Origin: CAVYHJ01 sp963768165 [NCBI: uncultured bacterium]
GTDB lineage: Bacteria; UBP4; UBA4092
Assembly: GCA_963768165.1 (NCBI GenBank)
Contig: CAVYHJ010000028.1
Coordinates: 372,001-436,000, forward strand
Reading direction: 5' to 3'
Length of the DNA stretch: 64,000 bases
Shown in pieces: positions 32,358 through 41,708 of the stretch (positions are counted from its first letter, which is position 1; each line of letters starts with the position of its first letter). Made by a program: the position numbers and the translations under genes. The notes beneath the pieces were generated by a model. The model did no database searches. It was not told where the DNA came from and saw only the letters and a list, made by a program, of their open reading frames with translations.

Positions 32358-32714
32358 ATGGAATATCTCCCAATAATATTAATAATGGTAATCGGCCTTG
32401 CGATGGCGGGTGGCATGATATTATTATCCCATTTATTGGGACCGAGCCGTTCCACCCATCGAAAAGACGCGCCTTATGAATGCGGGGTAGACCCCAAAGG
32501 TGACGCCCGCCAGCATTTCTCCGTCAGTTTTTATATGGTGGCAATGCTATTTATTCTATTTGATGTTGAAGTAATTTTCCTGTACCCATGGGCGGTAGTT
32601 TTTATGAATATGTCACCCAAACTCTATGCGTTTATTGAAATGATGGTTTTCATTGCAGTACTTCTGGCTGGATATCTGTATGCCTGGAAGAAAGGGGCAT
32701 TTGAATGGGACTAG
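32358..32714 (+). CDS. nuoA: NADH-quinone oxidoreductase subunit A
   Basis: NuoA is a small membrane subunit of complex I, which couples NADH oxidation by quinone to proton pumping. The 118-residue protein has three membrane helices (~5-27, ~63-85, ~90-112) and the conserved loop [20 protein letters not shown] with the Cys that marks the active/deactive switch loop in homologues. AGGAA precedes the ATG. First gene of the 14-kb nuo operon; it overlaps nuoB by ten bases. Confidence 0.96.
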   Translation: MEYLPIILIMVIGLAMAGGMILLSHLLGPSRSTHRKDAPYECGVDPKGDARQHFSVSFYMVAMLFILFDVEVIFLYPWAVVFMNMSPKLYAFIEMMVFIAVLLAGYLYAWKKGAFEWD

Positions 32715-33202
32715 AAGAATTACTCGGGAACGATAATTTCATTACAACCAACCTGGATAAATTGGTTCAATGGTCACGAAAAAACTCGATTTGGCCTGCG
32801 ACTTTTGGTTTGGCGTGTTGCGCCATTGAGATGATGTCTGCCGGAGCTTCCAAGTTTGATTTGGCGCGGTTCGGATCGGAAGTGTTTCGCGCCTCCCCTC
32901 GTCAGGCGGATTTAATGATTGTGTCAGGCCGGGTCTCGAAAAAAATGGCGCCGGTAGTAAAAAGAATTTACGACCAAATGCCCGAACCTAAATGGGTTAT
33001 CTCAATGGGCGCTTGTGCTTCTTGCGGCGGTATCTTTAATAATTATGCCATTGTGCAGGGTGTTGACCAAATTCTTCCGGTGGATGTGTATGTCCCCGGA
33101 TGCCCGCCCAGACCGGAAATGCTGATTCAAGGAATCATGCTGCTCCAGGAGAAAATCCAAAAGGGCGACAAATCCTTTCGAGAGCCAATCGTCGTAGGTT
33201 AA
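32705..33202 (+). CDS. nuoB: NADH-quinone oxidoreductase subunit B
   Basis: NuoB holds the terminal cluster N2 that hands electrons to quinone. The 165-residue protein shows the tandem cysteines C38-C39 in LACCAIEMM plus [11 protein letters not shown] and the CPPRPE cysteine, together the four N2 ligands, all present. It overlaps nuoA and is followed by nuoC after 18 bases. Size is typical. Confidence 0.97.
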   Translation: MGLEELLGNDNFITTNLDKLVQWSRKNSIWPATFGLACCAIEMMSAGASKFDLARFGSEVFRASPRQADLMIVSGRVSKKMAPVVKRIYDQMPEPKWVISMGACASCGGIFNNYAIVQGVDQILPVDVYVPGCPPRPEMLIQGIMLLQEKIQKGDKSFREPIVVG

Positions 33203-33220
33203 AACATTCTTTAATTTTCC

Positions 33221-33733
33221 ATGGATCAAATAGACAATACTACAGTTGTGAAATTAAAAGAAAAATTTCCGGATGCCATTCAGGAAGTTACTGAATTTCG
33301 CAATGAAATAACCGTTCTCGTGAAACGGGAGAATGTGTTGGATATTCTGCGTTTTATGCACGACGATAAGGATTTGGGATATAATTTTCTTGCCGATATA
33401 ACTTCCGTAGATTGGTTTCAACGGACTCCGCGATTTGACGTGGTATACCATCTACGCTCCTTAAACCATAACTTTTTTATTCGTATTAAAACTCACGTGA
33501 AGGACGGAGAAAAAATTGAATCGGCAACCCCTGTCTGGACAACTGCCAACTGGTTGGAACGGGAAGTCTATGATTTAATGGGCATCGAATTCTCCCATCA
33601 TCCCGACTTACGACGCATTCTGACACCGGATCATTGGGAAGATTACCCTTTGCGAAAAGATTATCCGCTGGTTGGGAAGAACGAACCTATCATGATTCCT
33701 ACACAGGAAGATGTGGAGGATAACGAATTATGA
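33221..33733 (+). CDS. nuoC: NADH-quinone oxidoreductase subunit C
   Basis: The 170-residue NuoC (30-kDa subunit) supports the quinone module. The signature RVKTHV-like segment (RIKTHVKDGEKIESATPVW), NWLEREVYDLMGIEFSHHPDLRRIL and the closing DYPLRKDYPL are clear. The gene is separate from nuoD, not fused as in enterobacteria; its stop overlaps the nuoD start as ATGA, so the two are translationally coupled. No Shine-Dalgarno sequence is evident. Confidence 0.97.
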   Translation: MDQIDNTTVVKLKEKFPDAIQEVTEFRNEITVLVKRENVLDILRFMHDDKDLGYNFLADITSVDWFQRTPRFDVVYHLRSLNHNFFIRIKTHVKDGEKIESATPVWTTANWLEREVYDLMGIEFSHHPDLRRILTPDHWEDYPLRKDYPLVGKNEPIMIPTQEDVEDNEL

Positions 33734-34914
33734 TTACGGATACCCCCAAGCTGAAAACCATGACCCTTAACATGGGCCCCCAACATCCCAGTACTCACGG
33801 CGTCTTGCGCCTGGAAATGGAAGTGGATGGGGAAGTAATCGTCAATTGCCGTCCGCATATCGGTTATCTCCATACGGGTGTTGAGAAAGAAGCGGAATAC
33901 AAAACCTATCACCAGGTTATTCCCATGACCGACCGGTTGGATTACCTGGCTCCCATGTCGAATAATCTCGCGTACATTTCCGCTGTGGAAAAACTTTGTG
34001 AAATTGAAGTTCCCAAACGGGCGCAATATGTCCGGGTCATGTTTACCGAACTTTCCCGAATCATGAGTCATCTCGTTTGGTTGGGAACTCATGCCATGGA
34101 TTTGGGTGCCATGAGCGTTTTCCTTTACTGTTTCCGGGAACGCGAAACCATTTTGGATATGTATGAGGAAATTTCCGGTGTCCGCATGATGGCATCCTAT
34201 TTCCGGATTGGCGGATTGCGTGAAGATATTCCCGATTCCACCATTGAAAAAATTCGGAATTTTATTAAAGTATTTCCCGAACGTTGGGCGGAATATGATG
34301 GGTTGTTAACCAAAAATCCGATATTCATCAACCGGGTCAAAGGAATCGGTGTGATTTCCGCGGAAGATGCCATTAATTATGGATTGAGCGGGCCAAGTTT
34401 ACGCGCATCCGGCGTGAAATGGGATCTCCGCAAATCGCGTCCCTATTCCAGTTATCAGGATTTTGAATTCGATATTCCTACAGAAACCGCCGGGGATGTC
34501 TTTGCCCGGTATTTTGTCCGTATCCGGGAAATGTTGGAATCGTTGCGAATCGTCAAACAATCCGTGGAGAATTTACCCCAAGGCGCTTTCATTGCCCGTG
34601 ACCCCAAATTTGTCCCACCTCCGAAAGAGGAAGCGAAAAAAGACATGGAACAATTGATTCATCATTTTATTTTATATAGTGAAGGGTTCAAAGCGCCCCA
34701 GGGTGAAATTTATAATGCCATTGAAGCCCCCAAAGGGGAACTCGGCGTTTATCTCGTGAGTGACGGGACGAATAAACCGTATCGCATGCACTGGCGCGGG
34801 CCTTCCTTTGTGAATCTGCAAGCTTTGCCGAAACTCGTGAAGGGGCGATATATCGCGGACGTGGTCGCTATTATTGGTAGTATAGATATTGTATTAGGTG
34901 AAGTGGACAGATGA
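33730..34914 (+). CDS. nuoD: NADH-quinone oxidoreductase subunit D
   Basis: NuoD (49-kDa subunit) lines the quinone pocket. The 394-residue protein begins with MTLNMGPQHPSTHGVLRLEM, the family signature, and contains RPHIGYLHTGVEK, the quinone-site His and Tyr regions, and the C-terminal APKGELGVYLVSDGTNKPYR and IDIVLGEVDR. Start and end both overlap neighbours by ATGA. Full length. Confidence 0.98.
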   Translation: MITDTPKLKTMTLNMGPQHPSTHGVLRLEMEVDGEVIVNCRPHIGYLHTGVEKEAEYKTYHQVIPMTDRLDYLAPMSNNLAYISAVEKLCEIEVPKRAQYVRVMFTELSRIMSHLVWLGTHAMDLGAMSVFLYCFRERETILDMYEEISGVRMMASYFRIGGLREDIPDSTIEKIRNFIKVFPERWAEYDGLLTKNPIFINRVKGIGVISAEDAINYGLSGPSLRASGVKWDLRKSRPYSSYQDFEFDIPTETAGDVFARYFVRIREMLESLRIVKQSVENLPQGAFIARDPKFVPPPKEEAKKDMEQLIHHFILYSEGFKAPQGEIYNAIEAPKGELGVYLVSDGTNKPYRMHWRGPSFVNLQALPKLVKGRYIADVVAIIGSIDIVLGEVDR

Positions 34915-36752
34915 GTACAACTACCTTGGAATTTTCCGAAACGACCTTGCAAAAATTTCACAATACGGTGAAGAAATATCCCAATTCCCGTTCTGCCCTA
35001 TTGCCTGCCCTCTATATGGCACAAGAGGAATTTGGACAGCTTTCCGATGATGCTATCGTGTACGTTGCGGATTTGTTGGACTTGACTCCCACAGAAGTTT
35101 ACTCGACCGCCAGTTACTACATTATGTTTCATCGCAAACCGGTTGGGAAATATGTCATCGCCCTTTGTACCAATATCTCCTGCGGACTTTGCGGGTCATA
35201 CTATGTCATGGAACATCTTAAGAAAAAATTGGGTGTCGCGATTAACGAAACGACTCCTGATAATTTATTTACTTTAAAAAACGAAGAATGTCTGGCGGCC
35301 TGTGGTTCCGGGCCTGTCATGTTGATTAATAAAGAATTATTTGAATACCTGACGCCTAAAAAAATAGATATGATTATTGACCGACTAAAAGTCGGCGATA
35401 CATTGGAAACCGTCCGGTTTGAAATCCAAAAGAATGACGGGCAATCCATTCAAAATATTCCCGATACCGGGAAAGAAGTTTTGTTAAAAAAAGTTATCGG
35501 ATTCAACAGTTCCGCCGCTATTCAAACCTATATTCAACAGGGTGGGTATGAAGCGTGGAAAAAAACACTGGCGCAATACAAACCCGATGAAGTAACCGAA
35601 ATCGTGAAAAAGTCGGGATTGCGCGGGCGCGGGGGTGCCGGGTTCTCTACCGGCATGAAATGGGGTTTCGTTCCTAAAAATATTCCCAAACCCAAATATA
35701 TGGTTTGCAACGCTGATGAATCCGAACCGGGAACATTTAAAGACCGCCAAATTCTCGAACGTGACCCGCATTTGCTGATTGAAGGAGTCGCTATCGGCAG
35801 TTATGCTATCGGTGCCAATAAAGCTTTTATTTATATTCGTGGTGAATTTCCCTATGCGATTGTCCGCGTAGAAAAAGCAGTTGAAGAAGCCCGCCAACAT
35901 GGGTTTCTCGGCAAAAATATTTTTGGTTCAAATTACGATTTGGATATTGTCGTCCATACCGGCGCGGGCGCTTATGAGTGCGGAGAAGAATCCGCGCTTT
36001 TAGATTCTTTGGAAGGCAAACGCGGAGAACCGCGCCTCCGCCCGCCATTTCCGGCGGTCAAAGGGTTATATGGTTGTCCGACCATTATTAATAATGTGGA
36101 AACTTTGTCGAATGTACCCTCAATTATTACCCATGGCCCGGAATGGTATTCCGCCATGGGTACGGAGAAAAATACCGGTACTCGGATTTACGTGGTGAGC
36201 GGGCATGTCAATAAACCCGGCCCATACGAACTGCCGATGGGTGTTACCTTGCGGGAGTTGATTTACGATTATGCGGGGGGGATGAAAGACGGACGTAAAT
36301 TAAAAGCGGTTATCCCCGGCGGATCTTCCACTCCGATTTTGACCGCCAATGAAATTGATGTCAAAATGGATTTCGATTCACTCGCCAAAGCCGGGACCAT
36401 GCTGGGTTCCGCGGGAATTATCGTCATTGACGACCGGACGTGTATTGTCCAGGTTGCCTTGCGGTTGATTGAATTTTACCGTGACGAATCCTGCGGGAAA
36501 TGCACCCCCTGCCGGGAAGGGTCGTACTGGTTATCCCAAATACTGCATCGCATTGAACACGGGCAGGGACGCATGGAAGACCTGGATTTAATACCCGATA
36601 TTTGTGACAATATCTCCGGGAAATCGTTCTGTCCCTTTGGTGACGCGGAAATTGCACCGCCCCTTAGCACAGTCAAAAAATTTAGAGAAGAATACGAATT
36701 TCATATTAAAAATAAGAAATGTTTAGTCGGTTCGGATTTCCGAATCATTTAA
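34911..36752 (+). CDS. nuoEF: NADH dehydrogenase subunits E and F fused
   Basis: A single 613-residue frame carries both subunits of the NADH-input module. Residues ~1-160 are NuoE, a thioredoxin-fold [2Fe-2S] protein with CTNISCG and ECLAACG ligands; ~185-613 are NuoF with the NADH/FMN sites GRGGAGFSTGMKWGF, CNADESEPGTFKDR and GAYECGEESALLDSLEG and the N3 [4Fe-4S] ligands SCGKCTPCREG. Together they make NADH oxidation and the first electron steps possible. The ~25-residue joint is continuous with no stop or frameshift. These are usually two genes; the fusion is uncommon. A long hairpin (36784-36827) separates it from nuoG. Confidence 0.95.
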   Translation: MSTTTLEFSETTLQKFHNTVKKYPNSRSALLPALYMAQEEFGQLSDDAIVYVADLLDLTPTEVYSTASYYIMFHRKPVGKYVIALCTNISCGLCGSYYVMEHLKKKLGVAINETTPDNLFTLKNEECLAACGSGPVMLINKELFEYLTPKKIDMIIDRLKVGDTLETVRFEIQKNDGQSIQNIPDTGKEVLLKKVIGFNSSAAIQTYIQQGGYEAWKKTLAQYKPDEVTEIVKKSGLRGRGGAGFSTGMKWGFVPKNIPKPKYMVCNADESEPGTFKDRQILERDPHLLIEGVAIGSYAIGANKAFIYIRGEFPYAIVRVEKAVEEARQHGFLGKNIFGSNYDLDIVVHTGAGAYECGEESALLDSLEGKRGEPRLRPPFPAVKGLYGCPTIINNVETLSNVPSIITHGPEWYSAMGTEKNTGTRIYVVSGHVNKPGPYELPMGVTLRELIYDYAGGMKDGRKLKAVIPGGSSTPILTANEIDVKMDFDSLAKAGTMLGSAGIIVIDDRTCIVQVALRLIEFYRDESCGKCTPCREGSYWLSQILHRIEHGQGRMEDLDLIPDICDNISGKSFCPFGDAEIAPPLSTVKKFREEYEFHIKNKKCLVGSDFRII

Positions 36753-36783
36753 CCCATGTTCACGATTTCATAGGAATGATAAG

Positions 36784-36827
36784 CGGAGTTGCAATGAACG
36801 AGATCAGTCTCGTTCATTGCAACTCCG
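36784..36827. repeat. Dispersed hairpin, copy 2 (loop TCAG), inside the nuo operon
   Basis: A perfect 20-base-pair stem with the four-base loop TCAG, 31 bases after the nuoEF stop and 18 bases before the nuoG start. The central 32 bases are the exact reverse complement of the core at 19016-19047 region (arm TGCAATGAACGAGA). No T-run follows, so it should not terminate by itself, but it could affect mRNA stability or nuoG translation. Confidence 0.85.
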
Positions 36828-36845
36828 GATAAAATACAGACAAAT

Positions 36846-39299
36846 ATGAGTGATGTAACACTGACCATAGATGGAAAACAGGTGACGGTTCCGCAGGGAA
36901 CGACGGTATTAAATGCTGCCAAAAAGATTAGTGTTCCCGTACCCGTGTTTTGTTATCACGGGGAATTAGACCCGATTGGCGCGTGCCGGATGTGTCTGGT
37001 GGAAATCGAGAAAATGCCGAAACTGGCAATTTCCTGTGCCACGGTCGCGACCGAAGGCATGGTCGTTCATACCAATAATGAAAAAGTCATCAAAGGGCAA
37101 AAGGGGATGTTGGAATTTCTTCTGATTAATCACCCTCTCGATTGTCCAGTCTGCGACAAGGGCGGAGAGTGCGAGTTACAAGATAACACTTTTGCCAACG
37201 GTCCCGGCGGAAGCCGATTCATTGAAACCAAACGGCGCTTCGTCAAAAAAGATTTGAACCAATTAATCCGTCTCGACATGAACCGGTGTATTATGTGCCG
37301 AAGATGCGTGAGGACGTGTGAAGATTTGGAAGGCCAGGGTGTCTTGGGAGTTATTGAACGGGGATATAAATCCGAAATTGCCATGTTTAGCGGGGGCGAT
37401 TCGAAATGCACCTATTGCGGAGATTGTATCGAAGCCTGTCCCGTGGGCGCGTTGACCAGTATCCCATTCCGGTTCAAGGCGCGGGTTTGGGAATTAAAAC
37501 GCACCAACACGGTTTGTACCTATTGCGCGGACGGGTGCCGGTTGACATTGGAAACACGTAATCAAAATATATTGCGTTCCCGCGCGCGGTTAACCCCGGG
37601 TGAATATCTGAGCACCGACCATCCCTGCGTCAAAGGACATTTTGGACATGACTTTGTGAGCCATCCCGGACGGTTGAAAAATCCTTTAATTCGCAAAAAC
37701 GGACAATTAACGGAAGTGGGTTGGGAAGAAGCCATTGAATTTGTTGCCAGTGGATTGGAAAAAGTAAAAGATACCTACACCGGTAGCGCCATCGGTGTAC
37801 TTGGCTCTGTGCGAACAACCACTGAAGAACAATATATTACAGCGAAATTTGCCCATGAAATATTGGAAACGGATAACCTCGACCATTTATTAACTCCCAA
37901 GGGAACATTTAAAAATGAATCTTTTGATAAATTAATTTCCCATCCGGCGAAACATGAAGATATTGTGAACGCGCAGGCGATTGTGTTGATTGGTACAAAT
38001 ATCGAAACGACCAATCCCTTTACCCGGTTGAAAATCGTAAAAGCGGTATCGCAAAAAGGCGCGCAACTCATTACGATTCATCCCCATGATACGGGGTTGC
38101 ATGGATATATCGCCCATGAATTAAGACCGAAATACGGGGCGGAGATAGCCACGGTTGGACTTGGCTTGCCTTTGGCATTGGGAGCATCAGGCGGAAACCT
38201 CGAACAGGTTGCGGCGGATACTGGGATTGCCAAAGAAGAATTCACAGAAGCGGGAAATTTATTGGCAAATGCCGAGCGGCGGGTTCTCTTGTTCGGTGCG
38301 AGTGTTTTATCTCACCCGAAAAGAGACGATTATTTAAAGGCGATTGAAAATCTGGTTTACCATTTAAATTCATTGGGTAAAGGGATAACCAAAGTTCTCT
38401 GGTTACCGGAATATAACAATTCCCGCGGGGCCCTGGAGATAGGGTTGTCGCCGAGTAATAGCGGGTTGACGTTCAACGGGATGGTGGAATCTGCGTCCTC
38501 GGGAAAACTCAAAGCGATGGTGGTTATCGGTGAAAATCCGGTATTGCGGGGACAGGACAAAAATTATATTACAGAAAATTTAAAGAAATTGGAATTTCTG
38601 GTAGTGCAGGATTTATTTATGACCGAAACTGCGGAATTAGCCCACGCGGTATTGCCCGGGGTTTCTTTCGCGGAAAAAGACGGCACCTATATTACCTTGG
38701 ATGGGTTGGTACAGAAAGTAAATATTGCATTTCCTCCCAGAGAAGAAGCGAAACCGGATTGGTGGATATTGACTGAGCTTGCGAATCAATTGGGTGTATG
38801 CTGGAACTATGAATTTGCTGAACAGATACTGGTGGAAATCAGTCAAACGGTCAAAGGATTCGAGAAAGTAAAATTTGATGACTTGGGACGAGATGGAATT
38901 TACATTGATTATCCGAATAAACCAATTTCAGATTTCAGATTTCAGATTTCAGATTTAACTTCGATTCCTTTACCTGAATCCAATTCTGATTTTTATCTGC
39001 AGACAGGGAATGTGTTGATTCATTCCGGGACGATGACGCGGTACGCCAAAGTTCTAGAGAGTTTATCGGATCATCCGTTCGTTTCGATTTCCCGTACCGA
39101 TGCCAAACGGTTGAATATTAAAGAAGGGCAAACCGTAACTGTGGAATCGGACAAAGGGGTTTTGACGTTGCCAGTGATAGTCACGAAACATCAAGCCAGG
39201 GGAACCATCTTCGTGCCTAATAACTTTACCCAGGCACACGTGAATAGTTTGTTTGGAAAAGACAGTGAGTCCGTCCAGGTGAAATTAAAAACCGAATAA
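36846..39299 (+). CDS. nuoG: NADH-quinone oxidoreductase subunit G
   Basis: NuoG is the large iron-sulfur subunit of the peripheral arm. The 817-residue protein has an N-terminal [2Fe-2S] domain (CYHGELDPIGACRMC), the His-Cys3 cluster motif HPLDCPVCDKGGECELQD, two ferredoxin-like [4Fe-4S] motifs (CIMCRRCVRTCE, CTYCGDCIEACP), an extra CTYCADGC motif at the start of the molybdopterin-oxidoreductase-like domain, and that domain to the end. Residues 694-704 are encoded by a 7-base tandem repeat (38925-38956). The gene is in frame throughout. It is preceded by a dispersed hairpin, so its expression may be set apart from nuoA-EF. Confidence 0.95.
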   Translation: MSDVTLTIDGKQVTVPQGTTVLNAAKKISVPVPVFCYHGELDPIGACRMCLVEIEKMPKLAISCATVATEGMVVHTNNEKVIKGQKGMLEFLLINHPLDCPVCDKGGECELQDNTFANGPGGSRFIETKRRFVKKDLNQLIRLDMNRCIMCRRCVRTCEDLEGQGVLGVIERGYKSEIAMFSGGDSKCTYCGDCIEACPVGALTSIPFRFKARVWELKRTNTVCTYCADGCRLTLETRNQNILRSRARLTPGEYLSTDHPCVKGHFGHDFVSHPGRLKNPLIRKNGQLTEVGWEEAIEFVASGLEKVKDTYTGSAIGVLGSVRTTTEEQYITAKFAHEILETDNLDHLLTPKGTFKNESFDKLISHPAKHEDIVNAQAIVLIGTNIETTNPFTRLKIVKAVSQKGAQLITIHPHDTGLHGYIAHELRPKYGAEIATVGLGLPLALGASGGNLEQVAADTGIAKEEFTEAGNLLANAERRVLLFGASVLSHPKRDDYLKAIENLVYHLNSLGKGITKVLWLPEYNNSRGALEIGLSPSNSGLTFNGMVESASSGKLKAMVVIGENPVLRGQDKNYITENLKKLEFLVVQDLFMTETAELAHAVLPGVSFAEKDGTYITLDGLVQKVNIAFPPREEAKPDWWILTELANQLGVCWNYEFAEQILVEISQTVKGFEKVKFDDLGRDGIYIDYPNKPISDFRFQISDLTSIPLPESNSDFYLQTGNVLIHSGTMTRYAKVLESLSDHPFVSISRTDAKRLNIKEGQTVTVESDKGVLTLPVIVTKHQARGTIFVPNNFTQAHVNSLFGKDSESVQVKLKTE
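38925..38956. repeat. Tandem heptamer ATTTCAG within nuoG
   Basis: Four full copies of ATTTCAG followed by ATTT, 32 bases, in frame, encoding ISDFRFQISDL. Because 7 is not a multiple of 3, gain or loss of one unit would shift the frame and truncate NuoG. Confidence 0.9.
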
Positions 39300-39315
39300 A
39301 CAGAAAATTTAAATT

Positions 39316-40329
39316 ATGAATGATTTAGAATTTTATATTATTGCGAGTCTCGTGAAAATTGGTATTGTGCTGGGTGCTGTGATGGGCGCGGCGGTTCCGG
39401 GTATGGTTTATCTGGAACGGCGGATTGTAGCGTTCATGCAACAACGTTTGGGACCCAACCGGGTCGGGCCGTTCGGCTTGTTTCAACCAATAGCAGACGC
39501 AATTAAATTGATGTGGAAAGAAGATATTACGCCATCAGACGCGGATAAGTTTCTATATTTCCTGGCGCCCGGGATTGTGGTATTTACTGCCGTGATTGCT
39601 TTGGCAATTATTCCTTTCGGACCCGATGTTCGGATCATGGGACACACCGTTGGGCTTTATGTCGCGGATATTAATGTTGGAATTCTGTATGTCTTGGCTG
39701 TTTCATCCATGGCGGTATACGGGATTGTCTTTGCCGGGTGGGCCTCCAACAGTAAATATTCCCTGCTCGGCGGATTACGGTCTTCCGCGCAAATGATTAG
39801 TTATGAATTATCCATGGGACTGGCGTTAATTGGTGTTATCATGCTTTCGCAAACCTTGAGTTTAAAAACGATTGTAGACGTTCAAAAAGTATGTCCCTTT
39901 ATTATTCTCCAGCCGTTAGGTTTTATCATTTTTCTAGTCTGCATGATTGCGGAAACCAACCGTGCGCCGTTCGATTTACCGGAAGCGGAAACTGAATTGG
40001 TCGCCGGGTTTCATACGGAATATACCAGTATGAAATTCGCCATGTTTTTTATGGCAGAATATGCCAATATGGTTACCATGTCCGCCATCATTTCAACTTT
40101 GTTTTTAGGCGGATGGCGCTGGCCGATTGCTGAACCGGGAGTGATTGTCGGAGTAATTCAATTTGTAGTAAAAGTATTCGCCTTTTTGTTTTTCTATATT
40201 TGGCTGCGGGCAACCTTGCCCAGATTCCGCTATGACCAATTAATGAGATTTGGATGGAAGATTTTGTTACCACTCGGAATTTTGAATCTTTTTATTACGG
40301 GACTTTTAATTTGTTACGCAAAAGGATAA
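39316..40329 (+). CDS. nuoH: NADH-quinone oxidoreductase subunit H
   Basis: NuoH joins the quinone pocket to the membrane arm. The 337-residue protein has about eight membrane helices and the family signatures ERRIVAFMQQRLGPNRVGPFG and AETNRAPFDLPEAETELVAGFHTEY, including the acidic residues lining the quinone tunnel. It begins 16 bases after nuoG and ends nine bases before the nuoI ATG. There is no clear Shine-Dalgarno sequence. Confidence 0.98.
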   Translation: MNDLEFYIIASLVKIGIVLGAVMGAAVPGMVYLERRIVAFMQQRLGPNRVGPFGLFQPIADAIKLMWKEDITPSDADKFLYFLAPGIVVFTAVIALAIIPFGPDVRIMGHTVGLYVADINVGILYVLAVSSMAVYGIVFAGWASNSKYSLLGGLRSSAQMISYELSMGLALIGVIMLSQTLSLKTIVDVQKVCPFIILQPLGFIIFLVCMIAETNRAPFDLPEAETELVAGFHTEYTSMKFAMFFMAEYANMVTMSAIISTLFLGGWRWPIAEPGVIVGVIQFVVKVFAFLFFYIWLRATLPRFRYDQLMRFGWKILLPLGILNLFITGLLICYAKG

Positions 40330-40338
40330 TTGGATAGT

Positions 40339-40851
40339 ATGTTTGAAATTGTAAAAGGATTGATTATTACGGCGAAACACCTGGCAAGAAAGCCGACCAC
40401 TTTGCAATATCCTGAAGAAAAAAAGGTAATGCCAGAACGGTTCCGCGGGCGACATCATCTCCGCCGGGATAAAGAGGGCTTGGAGTTGTGTATCGGATGT
40501 CATTTATGCGCGGTGGTATGCCCGGCGGACGCCATTTTCTTAGAAGCGGAAGAAAACACGGAACAGGACAGACATTCTGGTGGCGAGCGGTACGCTAAAA
40601 TTTACCAGATTGATTATCTGCGGTGTATCTTTTGTGGTTTTTGTGTAGATGCCTGTCCAACCGATGCGCTGGTCATGGGGAAAGAATATGAAATGGGTGC
40701 GTATAAACGGGAAGACTTTATTTATAAAAAAGAAAAATTAATGGATTCACCGCAAGACAAAACAGACGTGAAAGCCTATTACCGGACGGATGGCGGAACC
40801 TGGAATTCCGATACGAATGAACTTGAAAAAGGGGAGAATAGAGAGACGTAA
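40339..40851 (+). CDS. nuoI: NADH-quinone oxidoreductase subunit I
   Basis: NuoI carries clusters N6a and N6b that lead electrons to NuoB. The 170-residue protein has two ferredoxin motifs, CIGCHLCAVVCP and CIFCGFCVDACP, all eight Cys present, preceded by the amphipathic helix and FRGRHHLRRD. I start at the ATG at 40339; a TTG at 40330 is possible. The C-terminal tail is hydrophilic and a bit long. Confidence 0.96.
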   Translation: MFEIVKGLIITAKHLARKPTTLQYPEEKKVMPERFRGRHHLRRDKEGLELCIGCHLCAVVCPADAIFLEAEENTEQDRHSGGERYAKIYQIDYLRCIFCGFCVDACPTDALVMGKEYEMGAYKREDFIYKKEKLMDSPQDKTDVKAYYRTDGGTWNSDTNELEKGENRET

Positions 40852-40875
40852 TATTGGATGTCTCAATAAACAAAA

Positions 40876-41394
40876 ATGAATATACAGCTTGTTATATTTG
40901 CCTTACTAAGTATTTTCGCGATTAGCGGTGCGATTGTTACCGTGACGCACCGGAATCCGGTGTATTGTGCGTTGGGTCTAATCGCGTGCTTTCTCGCGGT
41001 AGCCGGATTTTATTTATTGCTTAACGCGCCATTTTTAGCAGCCGTCCAAGTGATTATTTACGCGGGTTCCATTATGACGTTGTTTATTTTCACCATCATG
41101 CTGATGGATTTGGATAAATCGCATATTGAATCAGATCCGGCAAAACTTGGAAAATATATCGCTATGTTGTTGGGATATGTCCTGTTTTTCCAATTGGTCA
41201 TTGTTGTAAATATGGGAATCCTATCGGGAAAACAAGGACCATGGACAGCCGAAAAAATCAAAGCGATGGGACATACCCAGGTGGTTGGAAAAGTCCTGTT
41301 TTCGCAATATCTCTATCCCTTTGAAATTATTTCATTGATTTTATTGGTCGCCTTAATCGGCGCCATCATTCTCGGAAAGAAGAGGATTGATTAA
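40876..41394 (+). CDS. nuoJ: NADH-quinone oxidoreductase subunit J
   Basis: NuoJ is a membrane subunit with the pi-bulge helix that takes part in proton-pump coupling. The 172-residue protein has five hydrophobic segments and the typical RNPVYCALGLI and VQVIIYAGSIMTLFIFTIMLMDL. No Shine-Dalgarno sequence is visible upstream; it is followed two bases later by nuoK. Confidence 0.96.
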   Translation: MNIQLVIFALLSIFAISGAIVTVTHRNPVYCALGLIACFLAVAGFYLLLNAPFLAAVQVIIYAGSIMTLFIFTIMLMDLDKSHIESDPAKLGKYIAMLLGYVLFFQLVIVVNMGILSGKQGPWTAEKIKAMGHTQVVGKVLFSQYLYPFEIISLILLVALIGAIILGKKRID

Positions 41395-41396
41395 AC

Positions 41397-41699
41397 ATGA
41401 TCCCGTTATCCTATTATCTGAGCGTTGCCGCGTTTCTGTTTTTTCTGGGGGTTGTCGGGATATTAACCCGGCGCAATACCTTGGTCATGCTCATGTGTAT
41501 TGAGTTGATGATGAATGCTGTCAATTTAACGTTTGTGGCGATGTCGGCCTATCTCCATTCGTTAAATGGACAGATGTTTGTGTTTTTCGTAACGGCGGTC
41601 GCAGCGGCGGAAGTCAGTGTGGGGTTGGCCATTATTATCGCCATCTTCCGAAATAAATCCACAGTGGATGTGGATAAACTGGATAGTCTACAAGGATAA
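41397..41699 (+). CDS. nuoK: NADH-quinone oxidoreductase subunit K
   Basis: NuoK, related to MrpC, is a three-helix proton-channel subunit. The 100-residue protein has RRNTLVMLMCIELMMNAVNL with the key membrane Glu residues, and VAAAEVSVGLAIIIAIFR with the second one. Start two bases after nuoJ; nuoL begins nine bases after its stop. Confidence 0.97.
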   Translation: MIPLSYYLSVAAFLFFLGVVGILTRRNTLVMLMCIELMMNAVNLTFVAMSAYLHSLNGQMFVFFVTAVAAAEVSVGLAIIIAIFRNKSTVDVDKLDSLQG

Positions 41700-41708
41700 T
41701 TTGATTCC

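Noticed and set aside
36784-36827. Intrinsic terminator between nuoEF and nuoG
   Set aside because: Strong stem but no T-run on either side, and termination here would cut off nine essential complex I genes that lack another clear promoter.
38925-38956. CRISPR array in nuoG
   Set aside because: It is a short 7-base tandem repeat without spacers, in frame in a coding gene; no CRISPR array is visible anywhere in the window.
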